From Gemmataceae bacterium (GTDB lineage: Bacteria; Planctomycetota; Planctomycetia; Gemmatales; Gemmataceae), in assembly GCA_019694755.1 (NCBI GenBank), contig JAIBBI010000005.1:29802-93801 (forward strand): 64,000 bases of DNA. Reading direction: 5' to 3'. The notes under the pieces were generated by a model that made no database searches, was not told the DNA's origin, and worked only from the letters and a program-made list of their open reading frames with translations. The position numbers and the translations under genes were made by a program. Shown here piece after piece: positions 55,299-62,642 of this stretch (the first letter of the stretch is position 1; each line of letters opens with the position of its first letter).

Positions 55299-55847
55299 TC
55301 AGGAGAGCCATTCAGGGAGTTTTTCCAGTGACGCCGCCACTTCTTCATCGCTGGCGGAAGCACTCAGGACGTACCGCAACACCACCAGGGTAGCGCGTGG
55401 CACCAGAGTTTCCCATGAACTGACTGCCTCCCGCAAACGGGCGACGAACCAATCCGTTTCGGCGAACTGTTGAGGACCCGCGGCGGCCAGATAGCTGGCC
55501 AAGCGATTCTCGTCTGGCAGACCATACGCGAAAATCTCGTACCGATTTGCATACACGCCAATCGGCCAGGAGCAATTCGGGGGCGTCAACCAACGCGTAA
55601 ACAGATCACCCATCGACCACAAATCGGACCATTCAACAAAATGGCATACCGGCAAAGAGAACCCGTGCTCTCGGACTCGCTCAGCGAATTCGTCTGCCTC
55701 GTGTCGAACGTGGTCCGGCCATTGCTCGGAAGACCATTCGTTCGGATCGACCGCATCTCGCGCCGAGGACCAGGCGGCCAGCCGTTGCAACGCGATATCG
55801 CCATAGAGGCCGGCAAGTTTAGCGATGGTGATTCGTTGCGAAGCCAC
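55299..55847 (-). CDS. Accessory hypothetical protein
   Basis: A 182-residue cytosolic protein, acidic and tryptophan-rich (WSSEQWPDHVRHEADEFAERV, EWSDLWSMGDLFTRWL). No known domain, signal or membrane segment. Composition and size fit the unrelated small genes of the island. It starts next to element E5 (55865-55920) and ends next to element E3 copy B. Confidence 0.65.
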   Translation of the reverse strand: MASQRITIAKLAGLYGDIALQRLAAWSSARDAVDPNEWSSEQWPDHVRHEADEFAERVREHGFSLPVCHFVEWSDLWSMGDLFTRWLTPPNCSWPIGVYANRYEIFAYGLPDENRLASYLAAAGPQQFAETDWFVARLREAVSSWETLVPRATLVVLRYVLSASASDEEVAASLEKLPEWLS

Positions 55848-55864
55848 CGGAAATCGCCTCCAAA

Positions 55865-55920
55865 GCCGAATAACCGGTCATTATCGCAATGGTATGATAA
55901 CGCACTGTCCGGCAGTAACC
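55865..55920. repeat. Shared 5' element E5, diverged copy
   Basis: GCCGAATAACC ... ATTATCGCAATGG ... GATAACGCACTGTCCGGC aligns with the two full copies at 56257 and 57701. It sits 17 bp upstream of the start of the gene at 55847. Confidence 0.6.
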
Positions 55921-55929
55921 TCAAGCAGA

Positions 55930-56256
55930 TCAAGAATTCGCGCCCGGGCCGTCATCGTCTCTGGAGTTGGTAGGCCCCGCGAACGGTTCGGCACCCCGGC
56001 ACCACCCGACTAGGGATGCAGCACCCACCCAGATGGCCCAGCACCCGCCGCAGAAGAGGACGGACCCCAGTACCCCCAGTACCCCCTGCAGCACACTCCC
56101 GCGGCCGTTGTTGAGCGGGATCCAGCACAGCTCGACCAACACCAAGGGGAAGGCGAGACCCATCACCCGGTTCGCCCACCACCGCGCTCCTAGGTACGCG
56201 CGACGAGCCGATGCCGCCCTCCCGCTCGGCTCCTCCATCCAGTGCGCCCTCCGCAC
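55930..56256 (-). CDS. Small accessory membrane protein
   Basis: About 108 residues, or 102 if the second Met is used. Two hydrophobic segments (about 30-46 VMGLAFPLVLVELCWIPL and 58-82 VLGVLGSVLFCGGCWAIWVGAA). The C-terminal ~20 residues (FAGPTNSRDDDGPGANS) are encoded by the shared element E3, so the element is partly coding here. No family recognised. Confidence 0.55.
   Translation of the reverse strand: MRRAHWMEEPSGRAASARRAYLGARWWANRVMGLAFPLVLVELCWIPLNNGRGSVLQGVLGVLGSVLFCGGCWAIWVGAASLVGWCRGAEPFAGPTNSRDDDGPGANS
55934..55992. repeat. Shared 3' element E3, copy E (overlaps a gene end)
   Basis: CGCCCGGGCCGTCATCGTC, TGGAGTTGGTAGG and GCGAACGGTTCGGC align with the other E3 copies. GTTCGGC is at 55986-55992. 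Confidence 0.65.
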
Positions 56257-56333
56257 GCCGAACAGGTGATTATCGCAACAGCCAGATGACGCACCGGCGA
56301 CAGCCGTTCACCGTCGATGACAACAAACCTAAC
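56257..56333. repeat. Shared 5' element E5, full copy 1
   Basis: 77 bp from GCCGAAC to ACCTAAC, nearly identical to the 77-bp copy at 57701-57777; it starts immediately upstream of the gene at 56256. Both end words contain the AAC core of RYYYAAC sites. Confidence 0.8.
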
Positions 56334-56392
56334 ACCCAGTGGGCGGCCGACAAAGCCGAAGTCTAGGAACCGGCTGCCGTTGCGGTTCGGGA

Positions 56393-56480
56393 AGCTAACT
56401 GCTCGGCTTCAGGCGGACGAGGAATCCGCCCCCGGGGCGTCATCGCCTCTTGAGTCGGTGGGCCATGAGAACGGTTCGGC
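56393..56480. repeat. Shared 3' element E3, copy C; best attC-like candidate
   Basis: 88 bp from AGCTAAC to GTTCGGC. The ends fold: AAC/GTT, then TG/CG, then CTC/GAG, then GGC/GCC, with unpaired AA and AT only on one arm; internal hairpins GGCGGA/TCCGCC and GGCG/CGCC also form. Such one-sided unpaired bases are a feature of integron attC sites, but the end words match the consensus only partly. Confidence 0.6.
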
Positions 56481-56489
56481 GTTGGCTGC

Positions 56490-56804
56490 TCAATTCGCCG
56501 CTCGCAACTCTGCCGCCCGCTGGTTCCAGTAGACCGCGCTCAATAGTTGCAGCACGGCGTTCAGCCCAAAAGCCACCATTGCGGCGGCGACCGAGGCGAG
56601 GAGTATTGCCGACTCGTTTCGCGGTTCGAGGTGCGACAACAGCAGGTAGACCACCGGGCCGGCCGCCAGGGCGAAGATCCCGGTCAAAGCAACAATCGTG
56701 AGTGCGGTACCTCCGGATATCGGATCCTGCGGTCGGGGCCGCAGCCAGCCGATGCCAAACCACGTGATGTCCCAGTCCATGATCCGCAGAATTAACCGAC
56801 GCAT
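56490..56804 (-). CDS. Small accessory membrane protein
   Basis: A 104-residue protein with two or three hydrophobic segments (TALTIVALTGIFALAAGPVVYLLL near 33-57; ILLASVAAAMVAFGLNAVLQLL near 66-88). The N-terminus has MRRLILRIMDWDITWFG. No named family. It ends 10 bp before E3 copy C. The 448 bp upstream of it (56805-57252) contain element E6 copy 2 and the start of E3 copy D but no convincing gene. Confidence 0.6.
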   Translation of the reverse strand: MRRLILRIMDWDITWFGIGWLRPRPQDPISGGTALTIVALTGIFALAAGPVVYLLLSHLEPRNESAILLASVAAAMVAFGLNAVLQLLSAVYWNQRAAELRAAN

Positions 56805-56895
56805 CGCACACCCTCCGAGAAAATGCCGACGAAACGAGATCGCTCACCAGCGGCACGGCCTTGCGGGGAGTCTGGTGCAGCACCTGGACACTCCT

Positions 56896-56929
56896 CATGG
56901 CCGCGATGGTGACGGGCCGGGCCTGTCGC
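56896..56929. repeat. Shared element E6, copy 2
   Basis: Matches 55152-55185 (CATGGCCGCGATGGTGACGG). Confidence 0.7.
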
Positions 56930-57200
56930 CAACGTAAAACGAGATCACGGGTCATCCCGGTCTCAGGCGTGGACTCTTCAGCCGAGCCGAAGCTCGACGA
57001 CCACGATCCGGGATCAGGCCGTCCCGCCACCACGGAAGCCGGGGCCACGCGCGTGTATCAGACGCAACACCCATATTACTGCGGCGTCGATCGGCATGGA
57101 AGGAGCAGATTTGTGAACCGTGCCCGACGACGCCGGTCCATCGCCGCCCGGTGGAAAGACAACGGTGTCAATCGAGATCGCCGATGCCAGGTGTCACTTC

Positions 57201-57270
57201 AGGCGGACGAGGAATCCGCCCCCGGGGCGTCATCGTTTCTTGAGTCGGTGGGCTAGGAGATCGGTTCGGT
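57201..57270. repeat. Shared 3' element E3, copy D (overlaps a gene end)
   Basis: AGGCGGACGAGGAATCCGCC, then CCCGGGGCGTCATCG, CTTGAGTCGGTGGG and GTTCGGT. It supplies the last few codons of the gene ending at 57253. Confidence 0.78.
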
Positions 57271-57633
57271 GGCAAGTTCCTCAAGCCTCGCGTGAGCCAT
57301 GTCCCGTACTTTCTTACTTCGGTCGGTCTGCAACGCGGCACCGAGTTCGCTCGCGAGATCTGCGGGTATCTCGTTGAGAAAGCAGGCGACACGGAATCGA
57401 ACACGCCCATCGGCGTGTTGTGAAAGCTCTCGCCAAGCCGACAGGATTGCCGGGGATTCGGGCGCCAGCTTTCGCAGCCAAGACCCTGCCTGCTCCCATA
57501 CCCCTGCGCCTCCCTCAACGAATGCACGGCTGAGGGAAACATGTACTGAGTCAAGAGCAACGCGCTTCTCCAAGTAGTCGTGAATCGCATCGACCGCATC
57601 GTGTATGAGTTGGACCTGCTGCGGATTCCTCAC
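57253..57633 (-). CDS. Accessory hypothetical protein, start uncertain (possible fragment)
   Basis: Using the GTG at 57633 the product is 126 residues; the open frame continues upstream through element E5 and heptamer repeats to 57921, which look non-coding, so the true N-terminus may be lost. The visible part is helical and resembles HEAT-like repeats (IHDYLEKRVALDSVHVSL, RVRFRVACFLNEIPADLA, KVRDMAHARLEEL). The last residues (TEPIS) come from element E3. It could be a truncated gene or a complete small one. Confidence 0.5.
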   Translation of the reverse strand: MRNPQQVQLIHDAVDAIHDYLEKRVALDSVHVSLSRAFVEGGAGVWEQAGSWLRKLAPESPAILSAWRELSQHADGRVRFRVACFLNEIPADLASELGAALQTDRSKKVRDMAHARLEELATEPIS

Positions 57634-57700
57634 ATAGTGAGCCGCGCATTCCTTTTCACGAGCACGTCCGAACGTAAACAAGCGGGACGCTCCAGAAGCC

Positions 57701-57777
57701 GCCGAACAGTTGATTATCGCAATCGCCAGGTTGCGCACCGGCGACAGCCGTTCACCGTGGATGACAACAAACCTAAC
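57701..57777. repeat. Shared 5' element E5, full copy 2
   Basis: 77 bp from GCCGAAC to ACCTAAC, matching 56257-56333 at most positions. Confidence 0.8.
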
Positions 57778-57809
57778 CCGCAGAGCACCGTCGGCAAGGT
57801 CGAGGTTTC

Positions 57810-57844
57810 CGCTATCCGCTATCCGCCTTCCGCTATCCGCCAGA
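57810..57844. repeat. Heptamer-periodic repeat (CGCTATC)
   Basis: Five units in 7-base register: CGCTATC, CGCTATC, CGCCTTC, CGCTATC, CGCCAGA. Confidence 0.88.
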
Positions 57845-57871
57845 AAGATGCGTCCAGCGCTGGCCCTCCGG

Positions 57872-57910
57872 TTCCCTCCCCCCTCGTGGGGGAGGGTTAG
57901 GGTGGGGGGG
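57872..57910. repeat. G/C-run hairpin element, left copy
   Basis: TTCCCTCCCCCCTCGTGGGG followed by GAGGGTTAGGGTGGGG. It is inverted at 57985-58021, and each copy can form a CCCTCCCCC/GGGGGAGGG hairpin. Heptamers GGCTTTC, GGCCGTC, GGCTGTC, GGCCAGA follow at 57923-57950. Confidence 0.8.
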
Positions 57911-57984
57911 AGAACAGCCACCGGCTTTCGGCCGTCGGCTGTCGGCCAGAATGGATATTGGGGTCATGCCATCGCACGGCATTA

Positions 57985-58021
57985 CCCCCCACCCCAGCCC
58001 TCCCCCACAAGGGGGGAGGGA
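57985..58021. repeat. G/C-run hairpin element, inverted right copy
   Basis: CCCCCCACCCCAGCCCTCCC followed by CCACAAGGGGGGAGGGA, the reverse complement of the left copy with a few changes. Confidence 0.8.
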
Positions 58022-58038
58022 GCAGGATACCGCTGACC

Positions 58039-58151
58039 GCGGTCCGCTGTCCGCCTTCCGCTATCCGCCAGAAGGGCGGGTTCTGCCCGATTCCCGATTC
58101 TCGACACCCCGTTCTTCAATCTGCAATCTGCAATCCAAAATCTGCAATTCC
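58039..58151. repeat. Heptamer-periodic repeat block, second copy of the 53-kb module order
   Basis: Heptamers GCGGTCC, GCTGTCC, GCCTTCC, GCTATCC, GCCAGAA (58039-58073), then CGATTCCCGATTC, GTTCTT, and five CAATCTG-type heptamers (58117-58151) in register. The whole 57634-58222 stretch has no gene. Confidence 0.85.
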
Positions 58152-58222
58152 CACCACTCCCCACCTATGGGTTGTCTGTTCACCTCCCCAGACCTAACTC
58201 ATTCGGAGTGGAGGTGCAAGGA

Positions 58223-58927
58223 ATGATCCACGTTCAGGCGCTTACGAAGTTTTACGGCGACTACCCCGCCGTGCGCGACGTCAGCTTCGACGTGCCGAAG
58301 GGACAGGTGGTCGGCTTCCTCGGGCCCAACGGCGCGGGCAAGAGTACGACCATGCGCGTCCTGGCCGGCTACCTCACAGCCACCAGCGGCACGGCCACCA
58401 TCGACGGGTTCGATGTGTTCTCCGACCCCGTGGCGGCCCGCCGGCGGATCGGCTACATGCCCGAAAGCTGCCCGCTGTACCCCGAGATGCGCGTCCGCGA
58501 GTTTCTCCACTTCCGGGCCGGGCTCAAGGGCCTGACCGGCAAGGAACGTGCCGACCGCCTCGACTACGTCATCAAACGCTGCTGGCTGGGCGACGAGGAG
58601 CGGACGCTGATCGGCAACCTGTCGAAGGGCTACCGCCAGCGGGTGGGCCTGGCCGACGCGCTCGTGGCCGACCCGGCCGTGCTGATCCTCGACGAGCCGA
58701 CGGCCGGGCTGGACCCCACGCAGATCCGTGAGACCCGCGAACTGATCCGCGAACTGGGCCAGCAGCACACGATCCTGCTCTCCACGCACATCCTCAGCGA
58801 GGTGGAGATGACCTGCCAGCGGGCCATCATCATCAATCAGGGGATGGTGGCGACCTCGGGCATGGTCGCCGACCTGAAGCGGGACGGCGGCCTCGAGGAA
58901 GTCTTCGTCCGCATTACGAAGGAATGA
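58223..58927 (+). CDS. ABC transporter ATPase (GldA-like)
   Basis: A 234-residue protein from the ATG at 58223 (GGAGG 9 bases upstream). Walker A GPNGAGKST at 34-42, signature LSKGYRQR near 132, Walker B LILDEPTAGLD near 155 and the H-loop STHIL near 187. It matches the ATPases that work with ABC-2 permeases of the gliding/Gld type. It starts an operon with the permease, the auxiliary protein and a DUF4340 protein. In planctomycetes these sets are common although gliding is not implied. Confidence 0.94.
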   Translation: MIHVQALTKFYGDYPAVRDVSFDVPKGQVVGFLGPNGAGKSTTMRVLAGYLTATSGTATIDGFDVFSDPVAARRRIGYMPESCPLYPEMRVREFLHFRAGLKGLTGKERADRLDYVIKRCWLGDEERTLIGNLSKGYRQRVGLADALVADPAVLILDEPTAGLDPTQIRETRELIRELGQQHTILLSTHILSEVEMTCQRAIIINQGMVATSGMVADLKRDGGLEEVFVRITKE

Positions 58928-58961
58928 CCCGCGCCCGGCGCGCGATATCACGGTGGCACCC

Positions 58962-59930
58962 ATGCGCACGAGTCTCAGCCTGATCCGTCGGGAGTTCGCG
59001 GCCTACTTCCTGGGCCCGCTCGGCTACGTCGCGCTCGCGCTGTTTCTGCTGGGCGGCGGCGTGCTGTTCCGCTTCACCGTCGACCTGCTCACCGCCGAGG
59101 GGGCCAAGGGCATCGAGTACCCCATGCAGGGTCTCGTCGGCAACGTCGGCTTCTGGCTGGTGTTCTGGGTGATTCCGCCGCTGCTCACCATGCGACTCTT
59201 CGCCGAGGAGCGGGCGACCGGCACTCTCGAAATGCTGCTCACCGCGCCGATCCAGGATAGCCGGGTGGTGATCTGCAAGTACCTGGCGTGCCTGCTGTTT
59301 TACATTCTGCTCTGGCTGCCCACATTGCTGTTCCTGCCGGTGCTGCTCGACCTGCATTTCGCCTGGCCGGGCTGGAGTATCGGGCGCGCGCTGGTGGCCG
59401 GCTCGCTGGCGATCCCAGTGGGCCTGGTGATTCTAACGTTTTCGATCGGCTCCTGGCGGCCGATCGGCTCGACGCTGTTCTTCGCAGGGCTGGCGAGCTG
59501 GGTGGCCGGGATCGTGTACCTCCGGCTCGTCGAGAAATCGGTGTTCTGCCCGATCACGCCGGGCATCGACCCGATGCCGGCCGCGGCCGCGTACGTCGGC
59601 CTGTTCGGCTCGGGGGCGATGTTTCTCGCGCTGGGCCTGTGGGTCTCCAGCCTCGTGAAAAACCCGATCGTGGCCGCGCTGGTCGCGCTGGCCGTGAATC
59701 TGGCGTTCATCCTCGGCGGCCTGCTGGTGCTGGGCGGGTTTTACGTGCCCCCGGCCGACACCGGCGACGCCGGCTTCCGCGTCATGAGCTTCCTCAGCGT
59801 GCCGCTGCATGTGAGCCAGGACTTCGCCCGCGGGATCATCGACACCCGGCACCTGCTGCTGTACGGCAGCGTGACGCTCGCCGGGCTCTTCCTCACCGTC
59901 CGCAGCCTGGAACGGCGGCGCTGGCAATAA
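58962..59930 (+). CDS. ABC-2 type permease (GldF-like)
   Basis: A 322-residue membrane protein from the ATG at 58962; a GTG nine bases upstream is the alternative. It begins LIRREFAAYFLGPLGYVALALFLL and has RLFAEERATGTLEMLLTAPI (about 85-104), the conserved loop of ABC-2 permeases, followed by several hydrophobic segments and a final basic end (RSLERRRWQ). It forms the membrane part with the ATPase upstream (34-bp gap). Substrate unknown. Confidence 0.92.
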   Translation: MRTSLSLIRREFAAYFLGPLGYVALALFLLGGGVLFRFTVDLLTAEGAKGIEYPMQGLVGNVGFWLVFWVIPPLLTMRLFAEERATGTLEMLLTAPIQDSRVVICKYLACLLFYILLWLPTLLFLPVLLDLHFAWPGWSIGRALVAGSLAIPVGLVILTFSIGSWRPIGSTLFFAGLASWVAGIVYLRLVEKSVFCPITPGIDPMPAAAAYVGLFGSGAMFLALGLWVSSLVKNPIVAALVALAVNLAFILGGLLVLGGFYVPPADTGDAGFRVMSFLSVPLHVSQDFARGIIDTRHLLLYGSVTLAGLFLTVRSLERRRWQ

Positions 59931-59972
59931 CGACTCGGCCGCGGGCGGAGGCCCCGGCGACCGGAGTGCATC

Positions 59973-62615
59973 ATGGTCATCACCAAACGACGACGACGCG
60001 GCTCCTGGCTGCTCTTCGGCATCCGCGCGCTGGGCGTGACCGGCCTGTTCGCGTTCCTGCTCGGCGCGCTGGGCGCACGCCGGACGCCCGGCCATTCCCT
60101 CCGCGGCACCCTCACGGACTTCGCGACCAACCCGCAGGCGATCCCGACCGCGCTTTTCAACACAACCGATCGCTTCTACACCGTCTGCCTCTGGCTCATC
60201 GTGCTCGGCGCGGTCTGTGCCATACTCGCGGGGCTCGCGCTCTTCATCGGCGGGCTGGGTCGGCTGGCCGGTCGGCGCAACGTCGCCGGCACCAATGCCG
60301 TGCTCCAGACCGCGCTCGCGGTCGTGCTGCTCGTCGGCGTCAACGCCTGGTCGTTCCACCATTACAAGAGGTTCGACTGGACGGGCCGGAAGCTCACGTG
60401 GGATTGGCCGTACCCGCGCCTCGCCGCCAGCGAGCGGTTCGAGCCGCAGTTTACCCTGCCCGATGCCGTGGTCGCCGACCTGAAGCAACTCCGCGGCGAG
60501 ACGAAAGTCGTGGTGTACCAGCGGCACAAGACGCCCGGCCAGTTCGCCGACAAGCCCGACGCCTACGACTACGCGGCCGAGCGGAAGATCGTCGAGAAAG
60601 TGCGCGACCTCGTCGGCCTGTTCCGCGAGTTCGGCCCGCAGTTCAGCGTGCAAGTCCTCGACGTGGAAGACGAGGGCTTCACCCGTGCGATGAAAGACAT
60701 CGAGCGGAACAACCCGCAGCTCGCCAAGGCGATCGATGCCGCCCCGGTGAACAGCATCTTCTTCCAGTCGACCCGCGCCGTGCCCGGCCCCGACGGCAAG
60801 CCGGTGAACCGCGAGTCGATTCAGCGGCTGTCGTTCAGCGACTTCTATCAGCTCGACAAGTCCGCCTCGAAGGCGGCCGACGGCGGGCGTGGCAACCTCG
60901 TGCTGCTGCCGCAGGGCATCGGCTCGTTCGCCCGCCGGGTGCTCGCCATCGAGGAGAAGAAGCCGAAGATCGCGCTCGGCACCATTCACGAATACCTGAC
61001 CTCGCAGGGCCAGGAGGAGCTGACGCTGGCCGGGCTCCGCAAGTCGCTGGAGCAGAACGGCTTCGAAGTCGTCGACATCGTGCTCAAGAAGGGCTGGAAC
61101 GAGGGCGAGCCGGTGGCCGGGGCGGTCACGCTCAACGAGACGCAGTACGAGCGGCTCGAAGAGGAACTCGCCGACTACGACGCCGTGCTGCAGATCAACA
61201 AGCAGGAACTGAAATTCATGTCGGGGCTCGTGGAGAAGCTCAAGTCGAACATGACGCTCGACGAGCTGAACCGCGAGCTGAAGCCGATCCTCCGCGGCCA
61301 GCGGCTCGACGAGACCGCCCGCAAGCGGAACATCGCGAACCTCGAGCCGCAACTCGAAATGCTCCGCGAGTACATGAGCCTGCAGGAGAAAGAACGCAAC
61401 GAGACGCTGAAGCAACTCGAGGCGATCCCCGGGCAGGAGCGGCTCGCCGAGCAGCGCCGGCAGACCGACACGGCCGCGAAGTTCCGCAAGCTGCTCGCCG
61501 ATTGCGACATGGTGATCCTGCCGCGGATGACGGTGCGCAACGCCGTCACCGGCGAAGTGATCCCGGCCTGGCTGCACCGGCTCGACGACGGGCAGACGCT
61601 GGCGCTGCGCGACTTCATGGCCGCGGGCAAGCCGGTGTTCGGCCTGTTCGGCCCGGTCAACGAGCCGACGAGCGAGCGCCGCCGGCCCGGGCCGCGCGGC
61701 CCGGACGGTATCGAGGTGCTGTTCAATCAGCTCGGCGTCGTGTTCGGCGGACAGACGATTCTGTTCAACAGCGAGCTGAAGGCGTTCTCGCAGCGGCGCG
61801 TCAGCCTGCTGGCCACGGGGGCGGAGGTAGAAGTACCGCCCGCGCTGTTCGAGCGGCCGAAAGGCCGCGCTGATGTCGAAGCCGACGACCCGACCGGCCA
61901 GAAGCCGAACGCCATCGCCCGCAGCCTGAAGGTGGTCGCGGCGGCGGCCGGCTCAGCGGACAAGCTCGAAAAGCTCAAGCTCCGGCATCCCCGGCCGGTG
62001 TACTTCGTGCCCGTGCGCGGGCCGGGCGACTCGGCCGCGGAGTTTCTGTTTGCCGATGCCGACAGTTGGAACGAGGCCGACCCGTTCCCGAACCGCGACA
62101 AGACGCCGCGCTACGAGCCGACCAAGCCCGACAGCCCGCTGTACGGCACCCGCGATGCCGAGACCCGCGGGCCGTTCCCGATCGGAGTCGCGGTCGAGAC
62201 GACGGTGCCCGCCGCCTGGCGCGACGACCCGCAGCCGCAGGCGGCCGCCGCCGCGCTGCTTGCCGGCTCGGCGACGGGCGCCGCGGTCGCCATCGCCGCA
62301 CAATCCCTGATCCCGGCCGACGACTACGCCCGCGGCCCGATCCCGCGGCTGCGGGTCGCGGCAGTCGGCCACGGCGGTCTGTTCACCGGCCCCGAGCTAT
62401 CCCCGGCGAAGGAGCAGTTCCTGCTCACCGCCTGCAACTGGCTGCTGGCCCGCGACGAACGCCTGGCCCGCGACGACCACCCCGCCTGGCACTACCCGCG
62501 GGTGTCGCTCTCGGGCCGGCGGCTCGGCCTGTGGCGCGACGGCGCGGTCATCGCGCTGCCCGCGGCCGTCGCGTTTCTCGGCTCGCTCGTGCTGCTCGTC
62601 CGCAAGTATCGCTAG
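59973..62615 (+). CDS. GldG-like ABC auxiliary protein
   Basis: An 880-residue protein. Three N-terminal hydrophobic segments (about 10-27, 66-88, 103-120) precede a large soluble region: the IFT52/GldG-like domain (about 175-560), a coiled coil (about 400-490, with REYMSLQEKERNETLKQLEA), and a DUF4350-like part. A hydrophobic segment near the C-terminus (VIALPAAVAFLGSLVLLV) suggests a second anchor. It follows the permease by 42 bp. The family is thought to sense or couple the transporter; its exact role is unknown. Confidence 0.92.
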   Translation: MVITKRRRRGSWLLFGIRALGVTGLFAFLLGALGARRTPGHSLRGTLTDFATNPQAIPTALFNTTDRFYTVCLWLIVLGAVCAILAGLALFIGGLGRLAGRRNVAGTNAVLQTALAVVLLVGVNAWSFHHYKRFDWTGRKLTWDWPYPRLAASERFEPQFTLPDAVVADLKQLRGETKVVVYQRHKTPGQFADKPDAYDYAAERKIVEKVRDLVGLFREFGPQFSVQVLDVEDEGFTRAMKDIERNNPQLAKAIDAAPVNSIFFQSTRAVPGPDGKPVNRESIQRLSFSDFYQLDKSASKAADGGRGNLVLLPQGIGSFARRVLAIEEKKPKIALGTIHEYLTSQGQEELTLAGLRKSLEQNGFEVVDIVLKKGWNEGEPVAGAVTLNETQYERLEEELADYDAVLQINKQELKFMSGLVEKLKSNMTLDELNRELKPILRGQRLDETARKRNIANLEPQLEMLREYMSLQEKERNETLKQLEAIPGQERLAEQRRQTDTAAKFRKLLADCDMVILPRMTVRNAVTGEVIPAWLHRLDDGQTLALRDFMAAGKPVFGLFGPVNEPTSERRRPGPRGPDGIEVLFNQLGVVFGGQTILFNSELKAFSQRRVSLLATGAEVEVPPALFERPKGRADVEADDPTGQKPNAIARSLKVVAAAAGSADKLEKLKLRHPRPVYFVPVRGPGDSAAEFLFADADSWNEADPFPNRDKTPRYEPTKPDSPLYGTRDAETRGPFPIGVAVETTVPAAWRDDPQPQAAAAALLAGSATGAAVAIAAQSLIPADDYARGPIPRLRVAAVGHGGLFTGPELSPAKEQFLLTACNWLLARDERLARDDHPAWHYPRVSLSGRRLGLWRDGAVIALPAAVAFLGSLVLLVRKYR

Positions 62616-62642
62616 GCCCCGCGAAGACATGGAAGACTGACG

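Noticed and set aside
56861..57256. 131-codon plus-strand frame in the island gap
   Set aside because: It crosses elements E6 and E3, and the same peptide-like end arises in every E3 copy, so it reflects the repeat and not a gene.
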